The notes under the pieces: model-generated
The model's input: the letters and a program-made list of their open reading frames with translations, nothing else
What the model was told of the DNA's origin: nothing
Databases searched by the model: none
Made by a program: the position numbers and the translations under genes
Shown here: positions 37,320-46,252 of the stretch, in pieces
Position numbering within the stretch: position 1 is the first letter of the stretch
How the letters are laid out: every line of letters starts with the position of its first letter
Assembly: GCA_017792365.1 (NCBI GenBank)
Contig: CP051229.1
Coordinates: 62,001-126,000, forward strand
Reading direction: 5' to 3'
DNA length: 64,000 nt
Source: Hyphomonas sp.
Lineage (GTDB): Bacteria > Pseudomonadota > Alphaproteobacteria > Caulobacterales > Hyphomonadaceae

Positions 37320-37655
37320 GTGGCCATCGATTTCGATGCGCTGCGCGCAGCGCTCGGCGCCAGACTGACCGCTTTGGAGCAAGAGGGCGCCTCGGCTTCG
37401 GAAGACCGCAAGCCGGTCGAGCTGGACCAGCAGTCCGTCGGCCGCCTGTCCCGGATGGATTCCCTGCAGGTGCAGGCCATGGCGAAAGCGACCGAGCAGC
37501 GCCGGCAGCTCGAGCGGCAGCGGATCCGCGCGGCGCTGGCGCGGATCGATGACGGGGAATATGGGCAATGCGTCGATTGCGGCGACGCGATCGGGGCCGG
37601 CCGGCTGGCGGCCGACCCACTGGCGGCGCGGTGTCTTGCCTGTGCGGATCGCTAG
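37320..37655 (+). CDS. DksA/TraR-type C4 zinc-finger protein
   Basis: 111 residues from a GTG. The C-terminal zinc finger is C-x2-C (CVDCGDAIG) and C-x2-C (RCLACADR), preceded by ALARIDDGEYGQC, the DksA/TraR signature. The N-terminal coiled coil is short and lacks the DxxDxA tip of true DksA, so ppGpp co-regulation of RNA polymerase is uncertain. It is probably co-transcribed with the DUF6489 gene. Its stop shares CTAG with the convergent PQQ dehydrogenase gene. Confidence 0.86.
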   Translation: MAIDFDALRAALGARLTALEQEGASASEDRKPVELDQQSVGRLSRMDSLQVQAMAKATEQRRQLERQRIRAALARIDDGEYGQCVDCGDAIGAGRLAADPLAARCLACADR

Positions 37656-38905
37656 CCGGCGACGAGCCTCAGGATGTTCCCATCTTCCGCATCCGTGAGG
37701 ACGTAGAGATTGCCGTCCGGGCCCATGCGGACATCGCGGATCCGCTCGCACCTGTCGCGCAGCAGTTTTTCCTCGGCGACCACCCGGCCGTCTTCAAGCT
37801 CGACCCGGACGAGCTGGAGACCCGAAAGGCCGCCCATGAAGGCGCTGTTCTTCCATTCCGGGATGGCGGAACCCGTGTAGAAGGCGAGCCCCGAGAACGC
37901 GATTGAGGGGTTCCAGAAGTAGACCGGCTGTTCGAGGCCGTCCTGCTGGGTCTTCCCGTCATTGAGCAATTCGCCATCATTGTCCCGGCCGTACGAGATC
38001 AGCGGGAAGCCGTAATTCTTGCCCGGCTCGACGCGATTGAGTTCATCGCCGCCGCGCGGATGGTTTTCAATTAGCCAAAGGTCGCCGGTCTCCGGGTGGA
38101 AATCCATGCCCTGCGTGTCGCGGAAACCGACCGCGTAGATCGACTTGTCGGCGACGAGATTGGCGACGAACGGGTTGTCGGCGGGGATGGAGCCGTCGGT
38201 GTTGATGCGCAGCACCTTGCCCTGCGCGCTTTGCAGCGACTGGGCCGAGACGTAGGGGGTGATGATGTCGGCGGTGACGGCCATCAGGGTTCCATCCTGC
38301 GCCTGCACGATACGGCGCGGCGTGAACTGACCCTCCTTGAGGATGCGGTAGTCGGTGAGGCTGGTTTCGTCCTCGGACAGCCGGGCGCTTGCGATATAGC
38401 CGGTGTTCGGCGCGCCGCCGTCGACCTGGGTGATATAGGCGAGGTAGATCGTCCGGTTCTGGTCGAAGTCCTTGTCGAGGATCACGTCGTGCATCCCGAA
38501 CAGGCGGATCGGTGTGCGGATTTCCGGCGTGCCTGCGATCAGCTCGGAGACAACGCCGTCAGGGGTGACGGTGCGAAGGCCCTCGCCCCTGATCGTGACA
38601 AGCATGTTGCCGTTCGGAAGGAACGCCATACCCCATGCGTGGGTCAGGCCGGTCGCCACGACCTCGACCTCGTAGTCAGTCTCTGTCGCGACACGCGGGG
38701 CGCGGGTCTGGTCAGCCAGAAGCGGGGTCGGGCGGTAGTCGTCACTGGCGTTGCGGGGCACGCCGCAGGTTTCGAGCCCGAGCTGGTCTTCCTGACGCAT
38801 GAGTTCCAGTTGCGCCTCGGTGGGCGGTTCCGGCGCGTTCTGCGAGAGGGCGGCTGGTGCACCGATGAACGCCGCGCAGGCGATGGCTAGGCTTCTGGCG
38901 CGCAT
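37652..38905 (-). CDS. PQQ-dependent aldose sugar dehydrogenase-like protein
   Basis: About 417 residues from the ATG at 38905 (GGAG upstream). A signal peptide (RSLAIACAAFIGAPAALS) directs it to the periplasm. The six-bladed beta-propeller of soluble quinoprotein glucose/sorbosone dehydrogenases is seen: LTHAWGMAFLPNGNMLVT, MHDVILDKDF, GFRDTQGMDFHPETGDLWLIENHPRGGDELN in order, and IRDVRMGPDGNLYVLTD. It oxidises sugars using PQQ and passes electrons to the respiratory chain. No pqq biosynthesis genes are in the window. Confidence 0.88.
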   Translation of the reverse strand: MRARSLAIACAAFIGAPAALSQNAPEPPTEAQLELMRQEDQLGLETCGVPRNASDDYRPTPLLADQTRAPRVATETDYEVEVVATGLTHAWGMAFLPNGNMLVTIRGEGLRTVTPDGVVSELIAGTPEIRTPIRLFGMHDVILDKDFDQNRTIYLAYITQVDGGAPNTGYIASARLSEDETSLTDYRILKEGQFTPRRIVQAQDGTLMAVTADIITPYVSAQSLQSAQGKVLRINTDGSIPADNPFVANLVADKSIYAVGFRDTQGMDFHPETGDLWLIENHPRGGDELNRVEPGKNYGFPLISYGRDNDGELLNDGKTQQDGLEQPVYFWNPSIAFSGLAFYTGSAIPEWKNSAFMGGLSGLQLVRVELEDGRVVAEEKLLRDRCERIRDVRMGPDGNLYVLTDAEDGNILRLVAG

Positions 38906-39083
38906 TTGATCTACTCCGTAATCGCTTTGCGGCGGCGGGAAGCCTGCCGATTCATCTGATCGGGGCCGACCTTTGCACATGGACGGCGGCTGCGTCGACG
39001 CCAAGCAGCAACAGCGCTGATCGAGGGCGATTGCGGCAACCTGCGGGGCGCCTTACGGATTGTCGAGATTGAGGAGCATCCTG

Positions 39084-39790
39084 ATGTCCGACGCTGCGAA
39101 ACGAAATGCCGCACTTGCCGCGTTGGAGCTGGTCGAGGACGGAATGGTTCTCGGGTTGGGAACCGGCTCTACAGCTGCGATCTTTGTTGAACTGCTTGCC
39201 GAAAAGGTCCGCGACGGACTGAATGTGACCGGCACGCCGACTTCCGAAGCGACAGACAAGCAGGCGCGGGGGCTCGGCATCAAGATTGTGGACCCCGGCG
39301 AACTCGAGCGGCTCGACCTGACGGTCGACGGCGCTGACGAGTTCGATTCCAAGCTGCGGCTGATCAAGGGCGGCGGCGCCGCGCTGCTGCGGGAGAAGAT
39401 CATTGCCGACGCTTCCGCGCGCATGGTCGTGATCGCTGATGCATCGAAGGAAGTGAAGGTGCTTGGCCGGTTTCCGTTGCCGATCGAGATCAACCCGTTC
39501 GCCGCCGAGCTGACGCGTCGCGAGATTCACGCTGCGGTCGAGGAGATGGAGATGGGGATGCGCCAAGCAGCTGGCGGATGAAGGACGGCGAAAAGCTCCT
39601 GACCGATGGCGGCCACTACATTCTCGACCTGAAGTGCGGGGCGATACTCGACCCGGACACCCTCGCCGCCGTGCTCGACATGGTTCCGGGCGTGGTCGAG
39701 CACGGGCTGTTCATCGATCTGGCCGAGACGGTCATCATCGGCGAGGACGATGGGGTGCGCGTCTTGAGGAGACCGGCGCTGGTTGGTTAG
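39084..39790 (+). CDS. rpiA: Ribose-5-phosphate isomerase A, frame broken once
   Basis: Interconverts ribose-5-phosphate and ribulose-5-phosphate in the pentose phosphate pathway. Signatures are [42 protein letters not shown] and PFAAELTRR. The frame then stops at 39581, while a second frame from about 39558 carries [18 protein letters not shown] and the rest of the protein to 39790. Restoring one G in the GGGG run at 39554-39557 gives one continuous protein of about 235 residues, normal for RpiA. The start is ATG 39084 with GAGGAG upstream. Confidence 0.88.
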
Positions 39791-39828
39791 GCTGGGGCCA
39801 CATTCGCGCGCAGACAGGGAGGTCTCAA

Positions 39829-40191
39829 ATGAGAACCAAGTGCATGAGCGCTCTAGCTTTGGGGATCTTCCTCGCAGGGCCTGCGCTGGCCGCGCCGCCG
39901 GGGGTGACGGAAGCGGAAGGGGCCTGGATCGCGCCGGACGGGAAGCCGCTTTACACATTCGGACGCGACACGACCGGCGTTTCCAATTGTAACGACCGCT
40001 GCGCGAGCGCCTGGCCGCCTCTGCTTGCCGAAGACGAGACGGGGGCCGATGCTGACTGGAGCGTTGTCGGGCGCGCAGACGGCAGCCGGATGTGGGCCTA
40101 CAAGGGCCAGCCCGTCTACACGTTTGCCCAGGACACGCCGGGCGAGGCCGCCACAGGCGTTTCGACGACATGGCCGCTGGCGAAGCGATAG
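39829..40191 (+). CDS. Secreted protein with COG4315-type repeats
   Basis: 120 residues from ATG 39829 with GGGAGGT upstream. A signal peptide ends ALAAPPG. Two units of the predicted lipoprotein repeat (COG4315) follow: GKPLYTFGRDTTGVSNCNDRCASAWPPLLA, across that region, and GQPVYTFAQDTPGEA. The C-N-x2-C pair could be a disulfide or metal site. Function unknown; often found as a small secreted or periplasmic protein in redox contexts. It follows rpiA by 38 bases. Confidence 0.8.
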   Translation: MRTKCMSALALGIFLAGPALAAPPGVTEAEGAWIAPDGKPLYTFGRDTTGVSNCNDRCASAWPPLLAEDETGADADWSVVGRADGSRMWAYKGQPVYTFAQDTPGEAATGVSTTWPLAKR

Positions 40192-40285
40192 GCGCGCGCA
40201 GCCTGCGGTTGCGCGCCTGAACTTACAGCCTACATAACGGGCCAGATCGGCCGATTTTCCGGCCTACGCAGATACGCGGTGAGTA

Positions 40286-41668
40286 ATGGCTTACGATTTC
40301 GACCTGTTCGTCATAGGCGCAGGCTCAGGCGGCGTACGCGCCGCGCGGCTGGCGGCGCTGTCGGGGGCGAAGGTCGGCGTGGCTGAGGCGTATCGGCCGG
40401 GCGGCACGTGCGTCATCCGGGGCTGCGTTCCCAAGAAGTATATGGTCTACGCCTCCGAATATGGTCGGTCGCTGGAGGCCATGAAGGGGTATGGATGGCG
40501 CGTCGAGGGCGCCACGCACGATCACAGGGCGTTCATGGAGAACCTGCACCGCGAGATCGATCGCTTGTCAGGCATCTATGCGCGCAACCTGAAGAATGCC
40601 GGCGCGAAGCTGTTCGATGAACGCGCGGAATTCGTCGATCCGCATACGCTGAAACTCTCTCCGTCGGGTCAGACGGTCACGGCAGAGAAGATCCTGATCG
40701 CGGTGGGCGGCACGCCATCTTTGCCTGAGGAAGGCGAAGGTTGGGAGCATGCAATCACGTCTGACGACATCTTCCTGATGGAAGACCTGCCCGAGAAGGT
40801 CGTGATTGTGGGCGGCGGCTATATTGCCGTTGAGTTTGCCGGAATCCTGAGCGGGCTCGGCGTCGAAACCTGCCTCGTCTATCGCCAGAAGACCGTGCTG
40901 CGCGGCTTCGACGACGATGTGCGCACCCATGTGCACGAGGAGCTGAAGCGCAAGGGCGTGAAGGTCGTCACCAACGCGGTGCCGACGAATATCGAAAAGA
41001 CCGATAGTGGACTGAAGCTGACGCTGTCCAATGGCGAACACCTCGAATGCGCCACGCTGATGGCCGCAACCGGCCGCACGCCCGCAACGAAGCAGCTTGG
41101 CCTGGACAAGGCGGGGGTCGAGACCAAGGCCGATGGCGCGGTGAAGGTCGATGAGTATTCCCGCACGAACGTGCCGCACATCTTCGCGGTGGGGGATGTG
41201 ACCGACCGGATAGCCCTCACCCCTGTGGCGATCCGCGAGGGGCAGGCGTTCGCCCAGACCGAGTTCATGGACATGGACACCACCTTCGATCACGAGCTGG
41301 TGCCGCACGCCGTGTTCTGCCAGCCGCCAGCCGGCGTGGTGGGGCTGAGCGAGGCCGATGCGCGGGAGAAGTACCGCAAGGTCGATATCTACAAGGCGAA
41401 CTTCCGGCCGATGAAGGACATGCTGACCGGCGATGAGGAGCGGGTCCTGATGAAGATTGTGGTGCGGGCGGAGGACAATGTCGTCGTCGGCGTGCACATC
41501 GTGGGGCCGGATGCGGCTGAGATCATTCAGGGGGTTGCTATCGCGGTGAAAATGGGGGCCACGAAGGCCGACTTTGACCGCACCTGCGCGCTCCACCCGT
41601 CGCTGGCTGAGGAACTCGTGACCATGCGTGAGAAGTGGAAGCCGCCAGAACTGGCATCGGCCAGTTAA
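40286..41668 (+). CDS. gor: Glutathione-disulfide reductase
   Basis: 460 residues, a cytoplasmic FAD- and NADPH-dependent dimer that reduces glutathione disulfide. The FAD motif is FVIGAGSGGVRAARLAA, the redox-active cysteines are C42 and C47 in GGTCVIRGCVPKKYM, the NADPH motif is VIVGGGYIAVEFAGI, and the second FAD block is FAVGDVTDRIALTPVA. The catalytic histidine near the C-terminus is in LHPSLAEELVTM. YMVYASEY after the CxxxxC fits bacterial Gor. Confidence 0.94.
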   Translation: MAYDFDLFVIGAGSGGVRAARLAALSGAKVGVAEAYRPGGTCVIRGCVPKKYMVYASEYGRSLEAMKGYGWRVEGATHDHRAFMENLHREIDRLSGIYARNLKNAGAKLFDERAEFVDPHTLKLSPSGQTVTAEKILIAVGGTPSLPEEGEGWEHAITSDDIFLMEDLPEKVVIVGGGYIAVEFAGILSGLGVETCLVYRQKTVLRGFDDDVRTHVHEELKRKGVKVVTNAVPTNIEKTDSGLKLTLSNGEHLECATLMAATGRTPATKQLGLDKAGVETKADGAVKVDEYSRTNVPHIFAVGDVTDRIALTPVAIREGQAFAQTEFMDMDTTFDHELVPHAVFCQPPAGVVGLSEADAREKYRKVDIYKANFRPMKDMLTGDEERVLMKIVVRAEDNVVVGVHIVGPDAAEIIQGVAIAVKMGATKADFDRTCALHPSLAEELVTMREKWKPPELASAS

Positions 41669-41754
41669 AGGGTTGCCCGGCCCGCTGCGCAGGATGCAGC
41701 TGCGGTTGCCGAGCAATCTTTCTCGCGCCTGACACACAGTGTAGGATTGTGGAC

Positions 41755-42078
41755 ATGAAAGTCTTCAAGTCGCATTCGAACCCGAACAGTCCGTTCCAGC
41801 TGTCCTGGAAGTTTTTCGAGCTGTTGATCGTTGTCGGCGCCTTCGCTGTGGCCGCTCTGATCTGGTTCATTCCCAATTGGGCCGAGTCTGAAACGATGCA
41901 ACAGCTGGAAGAGGCGGTGAACGAGCGCAAGGAGCGCCGTCTCGAGCTCGAACGAAGACAGGCGGAAATCGAGGAAGAGCGCGAGCGGCTGGGGCTGGTC
42001 TACTTTGGGCCTGGCGCCGTGCCGATCATCGATGAGGATGGCGAATCCGCGCCGCCGCCTATCGAGGGCGCGGAGTAG
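41755..42078 (+). CDS. Single-pass membrane protein with acidic coiled tail
   Basis: 107 residues. One membrane segment (about 22-40, ELLIVVGAFAVAALIWFI) is followed by a Glu/Arg-rich coiled coil (LEEAVNERKERRLELERRQAEIEEERERL, in that span) and an acidic, proline-rich end. It is followed by a strong terminator. Function unknown. It is probably a small inner-membrane scaffold with a cytoplasmic or periplasmic coil. Confidence 0.7.
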   Translation: MKVFKSHSNPNSPFQLSWKFFELLIVVGAFAVAALIWFIPNWAESETMQQLEEAVNERKERRLELERRQAEIEEERERLGLVYFGPGAVPIIDEDGESAPPPIEGAE

Positions 42079-42126
42079 GCGCTCATCGCGCCTCAATCCG
42101 CAGGTCCCAACTTGACCTGACACACG

Positions 42127-42166
42127 AAACGCCCGACGAGTTTTCTCGCCCCGGTTGGGCGTTTTT
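42127..42166 (+). terminator. Intrinsic terminator between the small membrane gene and parA
   Basis: AAACGCCC pairs with GGGCGTTT across an inner region that can also pair partly (CGAG/CTCG), and is followed by TTTTTC. It sits about 48 bases after the upstream stop and ends 25 bases before the parA start. Confidence 0.85.
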
Positions 42167-42190
42167 CTGTTCTGAGGCGGGAGATGCGAA

Positions 42191-43048
42191 TTGGCGCCGC
42201 GCACGGTATCCGTGGTCAACATGAAGGGCGGCGTCGGAAAGTCGACGACTGTCGCATGCATCGCCGAGAGCCTGGCCGCCGACGCAGGATTGCGGGTTCT
42301 GGTGATCGACCTCGATCCCCAGTCCAATGTCTCGATGATGCTGTCCGGCCTCGACCGCTGGGGCGATCTTCGCGAGAATGGGCAGACGATCGACACGTAT
42401 TTCAACCAGTACGTCTACGGCGGTGAGCCGAAGTTCTTTCACGAGCTGATCGGCAGGAGCGTGAGCGACATCACCAGCGCTCCCAACCTCGACATGCTCA
42501 TATCGACGCCGGAGTTTCGCTATATCGAGCGTGAGGCGCTCGCGAAATGGGTGCGGCAGGGCTTCGATATCGAGGGATTGAAGCGGAAGCTAGGCGGGCT
42601 GACGAACGCTGCGATCGAGAGCGTCGGGGATTCTTACGACCTTGTCCTCTTTGATTGTCCGCCCGGGATCTCGATGTTTGCGGAAGCCGCGATCGAGATG
42701 TCCGAGTTCATCCTGATCCCTACGATCCCCGACTTTGTCTCGAGACTGGGCATTTTCGCGTTCCGCAAGCGCGCCGTCCGCGCGATGGAGCAGCGCAGGT
42801 TCACCGAAGACAGGATCTGGACGCTGATCACCAAGTTCGAGCAGGCCAACGCACTGCACGAGAGCGAGGCGGCCTTGTTGCGCGATCAGTTCAACGTCTT
42901 CGACGTGCAGGTGCCGCAGAGCGAGGAAATCGCTCGCGCAGCTCAATGGTCTGACCAGCCGCGATCCATCGACCAGAAATACGGCCAGTCGGCTCAGGTC
43001 ATCCGGCTGCTGGCGGGCGAGTTCACCGAGCGCGTGGGGCTGGTATGA
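42191..43048 (+). CDS. ParA/MinD-family partition-type ATPase
   Basis: 285 residues from a TTG with GGGAG upstream. The deviant Walker A is KGGVGKST (residues 12-19), Walker A-prime is VLVIDLDPQSNVSMML, and Walker B is YDLVLFDCPPGIS. A central insert of about 80 residues separates the first and second motifs. No ParB lies beside it; instead it overlaps a small gene by ATGA. Such orphan ParA proteins position chemoreceptors, carboxysome-like or other cargoes, or plasmids. Cargo unknown. Confidence 0.87.
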   Translation: MAPRTVSVVNMKGGVGKSTTVACIAESLAADAGLRVLVIDLDPQSNVSMMLSGLDRWGDLRENGQTIDTYFNQYVYGGEPKFFHELIGRSVSDITSAPNLDMLISTPEFRYIEREALAKWVRQGFDIEGLKRKLGGLTNAAIESVGDSYDLVLFDCPPGISMFAEAAIEMSEFILIPTIPDFVSRLGIFAFRKRAVRAMEQRRFTEDRIWTLITKFEQANALHESEAALLRDQFNVFDVQVPQSEEIARAAQWSDQPRSIDQKYGQSAQVIRLLAGEFTERVGLV

Positions 43049-43413
43049 TCGAGAAGGCGCTTGGCGGGGTGTTCAAGGTTGTCACGGCCGAGGCCGCAGC
43101 CAACCCGGCCTTTGCGCGCCGGCTTGAGGACGCGCTGGGCAAGTTCGCCGAGGATTATGTCGAGCGGCGCAAGGCTGAGAGCGCAGTTGCGAACTTCCAT
43201 CCGTTCATCGCCTTCCGGAACGAGACGCCGGAGGGTTTCCGCAAGCAGGTTGGCAAGTTCAGCGCGCCAGAACTGCGGCTGGTGGTGGCCAAGCATCACC
43301 TCGACCCGTCTGGTGTGCTGAAGGCGCGCGCGACGAAGAAGGCGTTGGTCGAGCATATCGTGACCGCGGCCGAGAAGCGCGCTGCGCGGGATGCGAAGCT
43401 GTTCGAGTACTGA
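43045..43413 (+). CDS. Hypothetical partner protein of the ParA-like ATPase
   Basis: 122 residues, translationally coupled to parA by ATGA overlap. It is helical and charged. The N-terminal part (ALEDALGKFAEDYVERR region) is amphipathic, and the C-terminal half (FSAPELRLVVAKHHLDPSGVLKARATKKALVEHI) resembles a SAP-like or helix-extended-loop fold, which binds DNA in some families. No family recognised. A DNA- or cargo-linking adaptor for the ParA is the leading inference. Confidence 0.68.
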   Translation: MIEKALGGVFKVVTAEAAANPAFARRLEDALGKFAEDYVERRKAESAVANFHPFIAFRNETPEGFRKQVGKFSAPELRLVVAKHHLDPSGVLKARATKKALVEHIVTAAEKRAARDAKLFEY

Positions 43414-43424
43414 CGGAGACGGGG

Positions 43425-44138
43425 TTGGGGGCGCTTCGAGACATATTGATCGACCAGTGGAGGTTTCTAACGTTTCGTCCGATGGGACGCGGCGTCCGCG
43501 ACCGATTCTGGGCCTATCTGGCGTTCGGATTGGTTGTGACCTGGCTCGCTGGGATCGGGCGGTACTGGGACAATCCGCGCTCCGAGCTGTGGCAGACGCT
43601 CGGCCTCGGTTCGGTTGCCTATGTGTTGGTTCTGGCTGGGGTCCTGTGGGCGATCGGCAAGCCGTTGAGGCCCGCCAACTGGACCTACCGAAATGTGTTG
43701 CTGTTTGTGACGCTGACGGCGCCGCCGGCGATCCTGTATGCGATACCAGTTGAACGCTTCCTGTCGCTGGAAACGGCGCGTGCTGCCAATGTCGGGTTTC
43801 TCGCCATCGTCGCGCTGTGGCGGGTCCTGTTGTATGGCAGGTTCCTGTCCTCGACCGCTCGGCTGCCGCTGTTATCGGCGGCGGTCGCGATGCTGTTGCC
43901 GCTGGCGTTGATCGTCACGGCGCTCAGTTTCCTGAACCTCGAGCACGCCGTGTTCGAGATCATGGCGGGGCTCGATCCGGATCAGGGCACATCGGATGAT
44001 GCGGCCTATCGGGTCGTTTTTCTACTGAGCCTGTTCTCAGTTCTGGGATCGCCAGCGATCTTTCTGGTCTACTTGTTCGCGATCTACCAGCGTTGGCGTG
44101 CTTTTCGGTCAGCTCAGCGTCCGCCGGAACAGGCTTAG
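43425..44138 (+). CDS. Multi-pass membrane protein of Yip1-like type
   Basis: 237 residues with about six membrane segments (near 29-47, 58-76, 88-106, 118-135, 143-165 and 195-222). The N-terminal LIDQWRFLTFRPMGRG is a short amphipathic leader. The overall plan resembles the Yip1 family, but I cannot confirm it. Start is a TTG 12 bases after the ParA partner gene, so it may belong to the same operon. It overlaps the convergent hydrolase gene by 30 bases. Confidence 0.65.
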   Translation: MGALRDILIDQWRFLTFRPMGRGVRDRFWAYLAFGLVVTWLAGIGRYWDNPRSELWQTLGLGSVAYVLVLAGVLWAIGKPLRPANWTYRNVLLFVTLTAPPAILYAIPVERFLSLETARAANVGFLAIVALWRVLLYGRFLSSTARLPLLSAAVAMLLPLALIVTALSFLNLEHAVFEIMAGLDPDQGTSDDAAYRVVFLLSLFSVLGSPAIFLVYLFAIYQRWRAFRSAQRPPEQA

Positions 44139-44840
44139 CACGCGCTCCCAGTGTCTTTCGGCGGAGGGTTTGTCGAAAACCGGGCGTTGGGGAAACGCGA
44201 AGCCGTGGTGCGTTCCGGGATAGACTTCGACTTCGCCGTTCGCTTCAGCCAGATCCGTTTTCATCTGCTCGACCATCTCCATGGGCGCCCAGTGGTCGGT
44301 TTCGGCGCAGGCGAAGTAGAACTCGGCAGATGAGTCCCTGGCGACAAGGTGGGGACTGTTGTCCTTCTCGGTCACCAGTTTCACGCCGTAAATGGATGCG
44401 GTCGCCTTGACCTGATCGGGAAAGCGCTCCGCACAGCAGACTGCGAAGCGGCCGCTCATGCAGTATCCTATGGCGCCGACACGAGCCGTGTCGGCGGCTG
44501 GTTCTTCGTCGGCGAAATTCAGCATCGCCTCGACGTCGTCGAGAACCATCCGGATCGAAAGCGAATTCATCAGGTCGTACATCTGCTTGCGCGACTCCGA
44601 TTCCGGATCGGGATCGATCTTTCCGAGTTCCTCGACGCCTTCCCGGTAGTAGAGATTGGGCAGCATCACGTAATAGCCGCAGGACGCGAAGCGCCGGCAC
44701 ATGTCACGCAGCTCCTCACGGATCCCGGGAGCGTCCATGAGGAAAACCACGATCGGGTGCGGACCATCCCGGTCGGGATGCACGATGAAAGTCGAGGCCC
44801 GGCCATCCCTGGTGACGATTTCGGTCTGCAGTTCGTTCAT
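44109..44840 (-). CDS. Dienelactone hydrolase family protein
   Basis: 243 residues of alpha/beta-hydrolase fold. The nucleophile is C127 in IGYCMSGRFA, the aspartate is in FACAETDHWAP, and the histidine is in GTHHGFAFP, the dienelactone hydrolase triad order. LMDAPGIREELRDMCRRFA is the usual early block. The enzyme opens lactones of aromatic degradation or related esters. No aromatic-catabolic gene is near, so the substrate is open. Confidence 0.88.
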   Translation of the reverse strand: MNELQTEIVTRDGRASTFIVHPDRDGPHPIVVFLMDAPGIREELRDMCRRFASCGYYVMLPNLYYREGVEELGKIDPDPESESRKQMYDLMNSLSIRMVLDDVEAMLNFADEEPAADTARVGAIGYCMSGRFAVCCAERFPDQVKATASIYGVKLVTEKDNSPHLVARDSSAEFYFACAETDHWAPMEMVEQMKTDLAEANGEVEVYPGTHHGFAFPQRPVFDKPSAERHWERVLSLFRRTLS

Positions 44841-45173
44841 GATCTGGCTTCCCCACTCGGCGTTCGCAGAAGAGTTTCACAGGGCATAACCGAGTACAAG
44901 CAAGCCACTTGCAGCGCTCCCGCCTGTTTTACGGCGATGGCCGTTTGTCGATCTGCGGAGCTGAGCCGTTGACGTGGCAAGCGCTTGTGCATAGAAGCGC
45001 GCCTCATGGCGAGCATGTTTGTCAAATGCTTTTATTGGACCATTAGCCCCGCGGGGCGGATGGCGCGTGAGCTTGTACCCGCAAGCTAGGCCCGCCAGCC
45101 AGTCCCGCCGGTGACCGGACGGGACGCGATCCCCCCGCCCAGTCTCCCGGCTTCAAGAGAGGAGACCTTCAGG
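44841..45173. other. 333-base intergenic region between divergent genes
   Basis: It must hold the promoters of the dienelactone hydrolase gene (minus) and asd (plus). A small hairpin (AGCTTG-ACCC-type loop-CAAGCT) lies near 45070-45089. No gene, RNA or clear -35/-10 pair is convincing. Confidence 0.45.
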
Positions 45174-46175
45174 ATGAGCAAGACAGTCGCAGTCGTTGGC
45201 GCCACGGGCGCGGTCGGCGCTGAGATGATCCGGTGCCTTGAGAAGTCCAGCATCGATGTTGGCGAGCTTCGCGTTTTCGCGTCGGAGCGCTCGGCCGGAC
45301 GAACCGTGCAGTTCGGCGACGACGAAGTCACGATCGCCGCGCTGTCGGAGGACGCCTTCGAAGGCGTGGATATCGCCCTGTTCGCCTCGGAGTCTGACAT
45401 TTCCAAGAAGTATGGAGCGATTGCGGCGCGCGCTGGCGCGGTCGTGGTCGACAATTCCTCGGCCTTCCGGATGGATCCGGACTATCCGCTGGTCGTGCCG
45501 GAAGTGAACGGCGATCTGATCTCCCCCGAGACCCGGATCATCGCCAACCCGAACTGCGTCGCCGCGATCATGGTAATGGCGCTGTGGCCGCTGCACCAGG
45601 CCGGCGGGGTGAAGCGCGTCATCGCTTCGACGTATCAATCCGCTTCCGGCGCCGGGGCCGCCGCGATGAAGGAGCTGGAGGATTCTACGCGCGCCTATCT
45701 CAATGGCGAGAGCTTCGAGCCCAGCGTGCTGCCGCATCCCTATGCGTTCAACCTGTTCAGCCACAATGCGTCGGTCGGACCAGACGGCTACAATGGCGAG
45801 GAATCCAAGGTCATCGCCGAGCTCCGGAAGATCATGGCGATGCCGGAGCTTCGCGTTGGCGTGACCTGCGTCAGGGTGCCCGTGCTCCGTGCGCACTCGA
45901 TGTCCATCACGGTGGAGCTGGATAAGAAACTGACGCCGGATGAGGCGCGGGACATCCTGTCCAAGGCCCCGGGTCTCAAAATCGTCGACGACCGGCAGAA
46001 GAACCATTTCCCGATGCCCGTTGAATCCTCGGGCATCTACGATGTCCTCGTCGGCCGCATTCGCGAGGATCTTTCCGATCCGACTGGGCATACGCTCGCG
46101 CTATTCATCTCCGGTGACCAGTTGCTGAAGGGCGCCGCCCTGAACGCGGTCCAGATCGCCGAGCAGCTGGCATGA
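45174..46175 (+). CDS. asd: Aspartate-semialdehyde dehydrogenase
   Basis: 333 residues. It reduces aspartyl phosphate with NADPH to aspartate semialdehyde, the branch point to lysine, methionine, threonine and diaminopimelate. The Rossmann motif is [17 protein letters not shown], the catalytic cysteine is C128 in ANPNCVAA, and later blocks are [17 protein letters not shown] and RVPVLRAHS with the catalytic histidine. The ATG at 45174 has GAGAGGAG upstream. Confidence 0.95.
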   Translation: MSKTVAVVGATGAVGAEMIRCLEKSSIDVGELRVFASERSAGRTVQFGDDEVTIAALSEDAFEGVDIALFASESDISKKYGAIAARAGAVVVDNSSAFRMDPDYPLVVPEVNGDLISPETRIIANPNCVAAIMVMALWPLHQAGGVKRVIASTYQSASGAGAAAMKELEDSTRAYLNGESFEPSVLPHPYAFNLFSHNASVGPDGYNGEESKVIAELRKIMAMPELRVGVTCVRVPVLRAHSMSITVELDKKLTPDEARDILSKAPGLKIVDDRQKNHFPMPVESSGIYDVLVGRIREDLSDPTGHTLALFISGDQLLKGAALNAVQIAEQLA

Positions 46176-46252
46176 ACGACGATGGGCGGATAGACGTTCT
46201 GGGAGCCGGCGGCGTCGACCGAGAGACCGGCACAACGGAGGATAGTCAGGCC

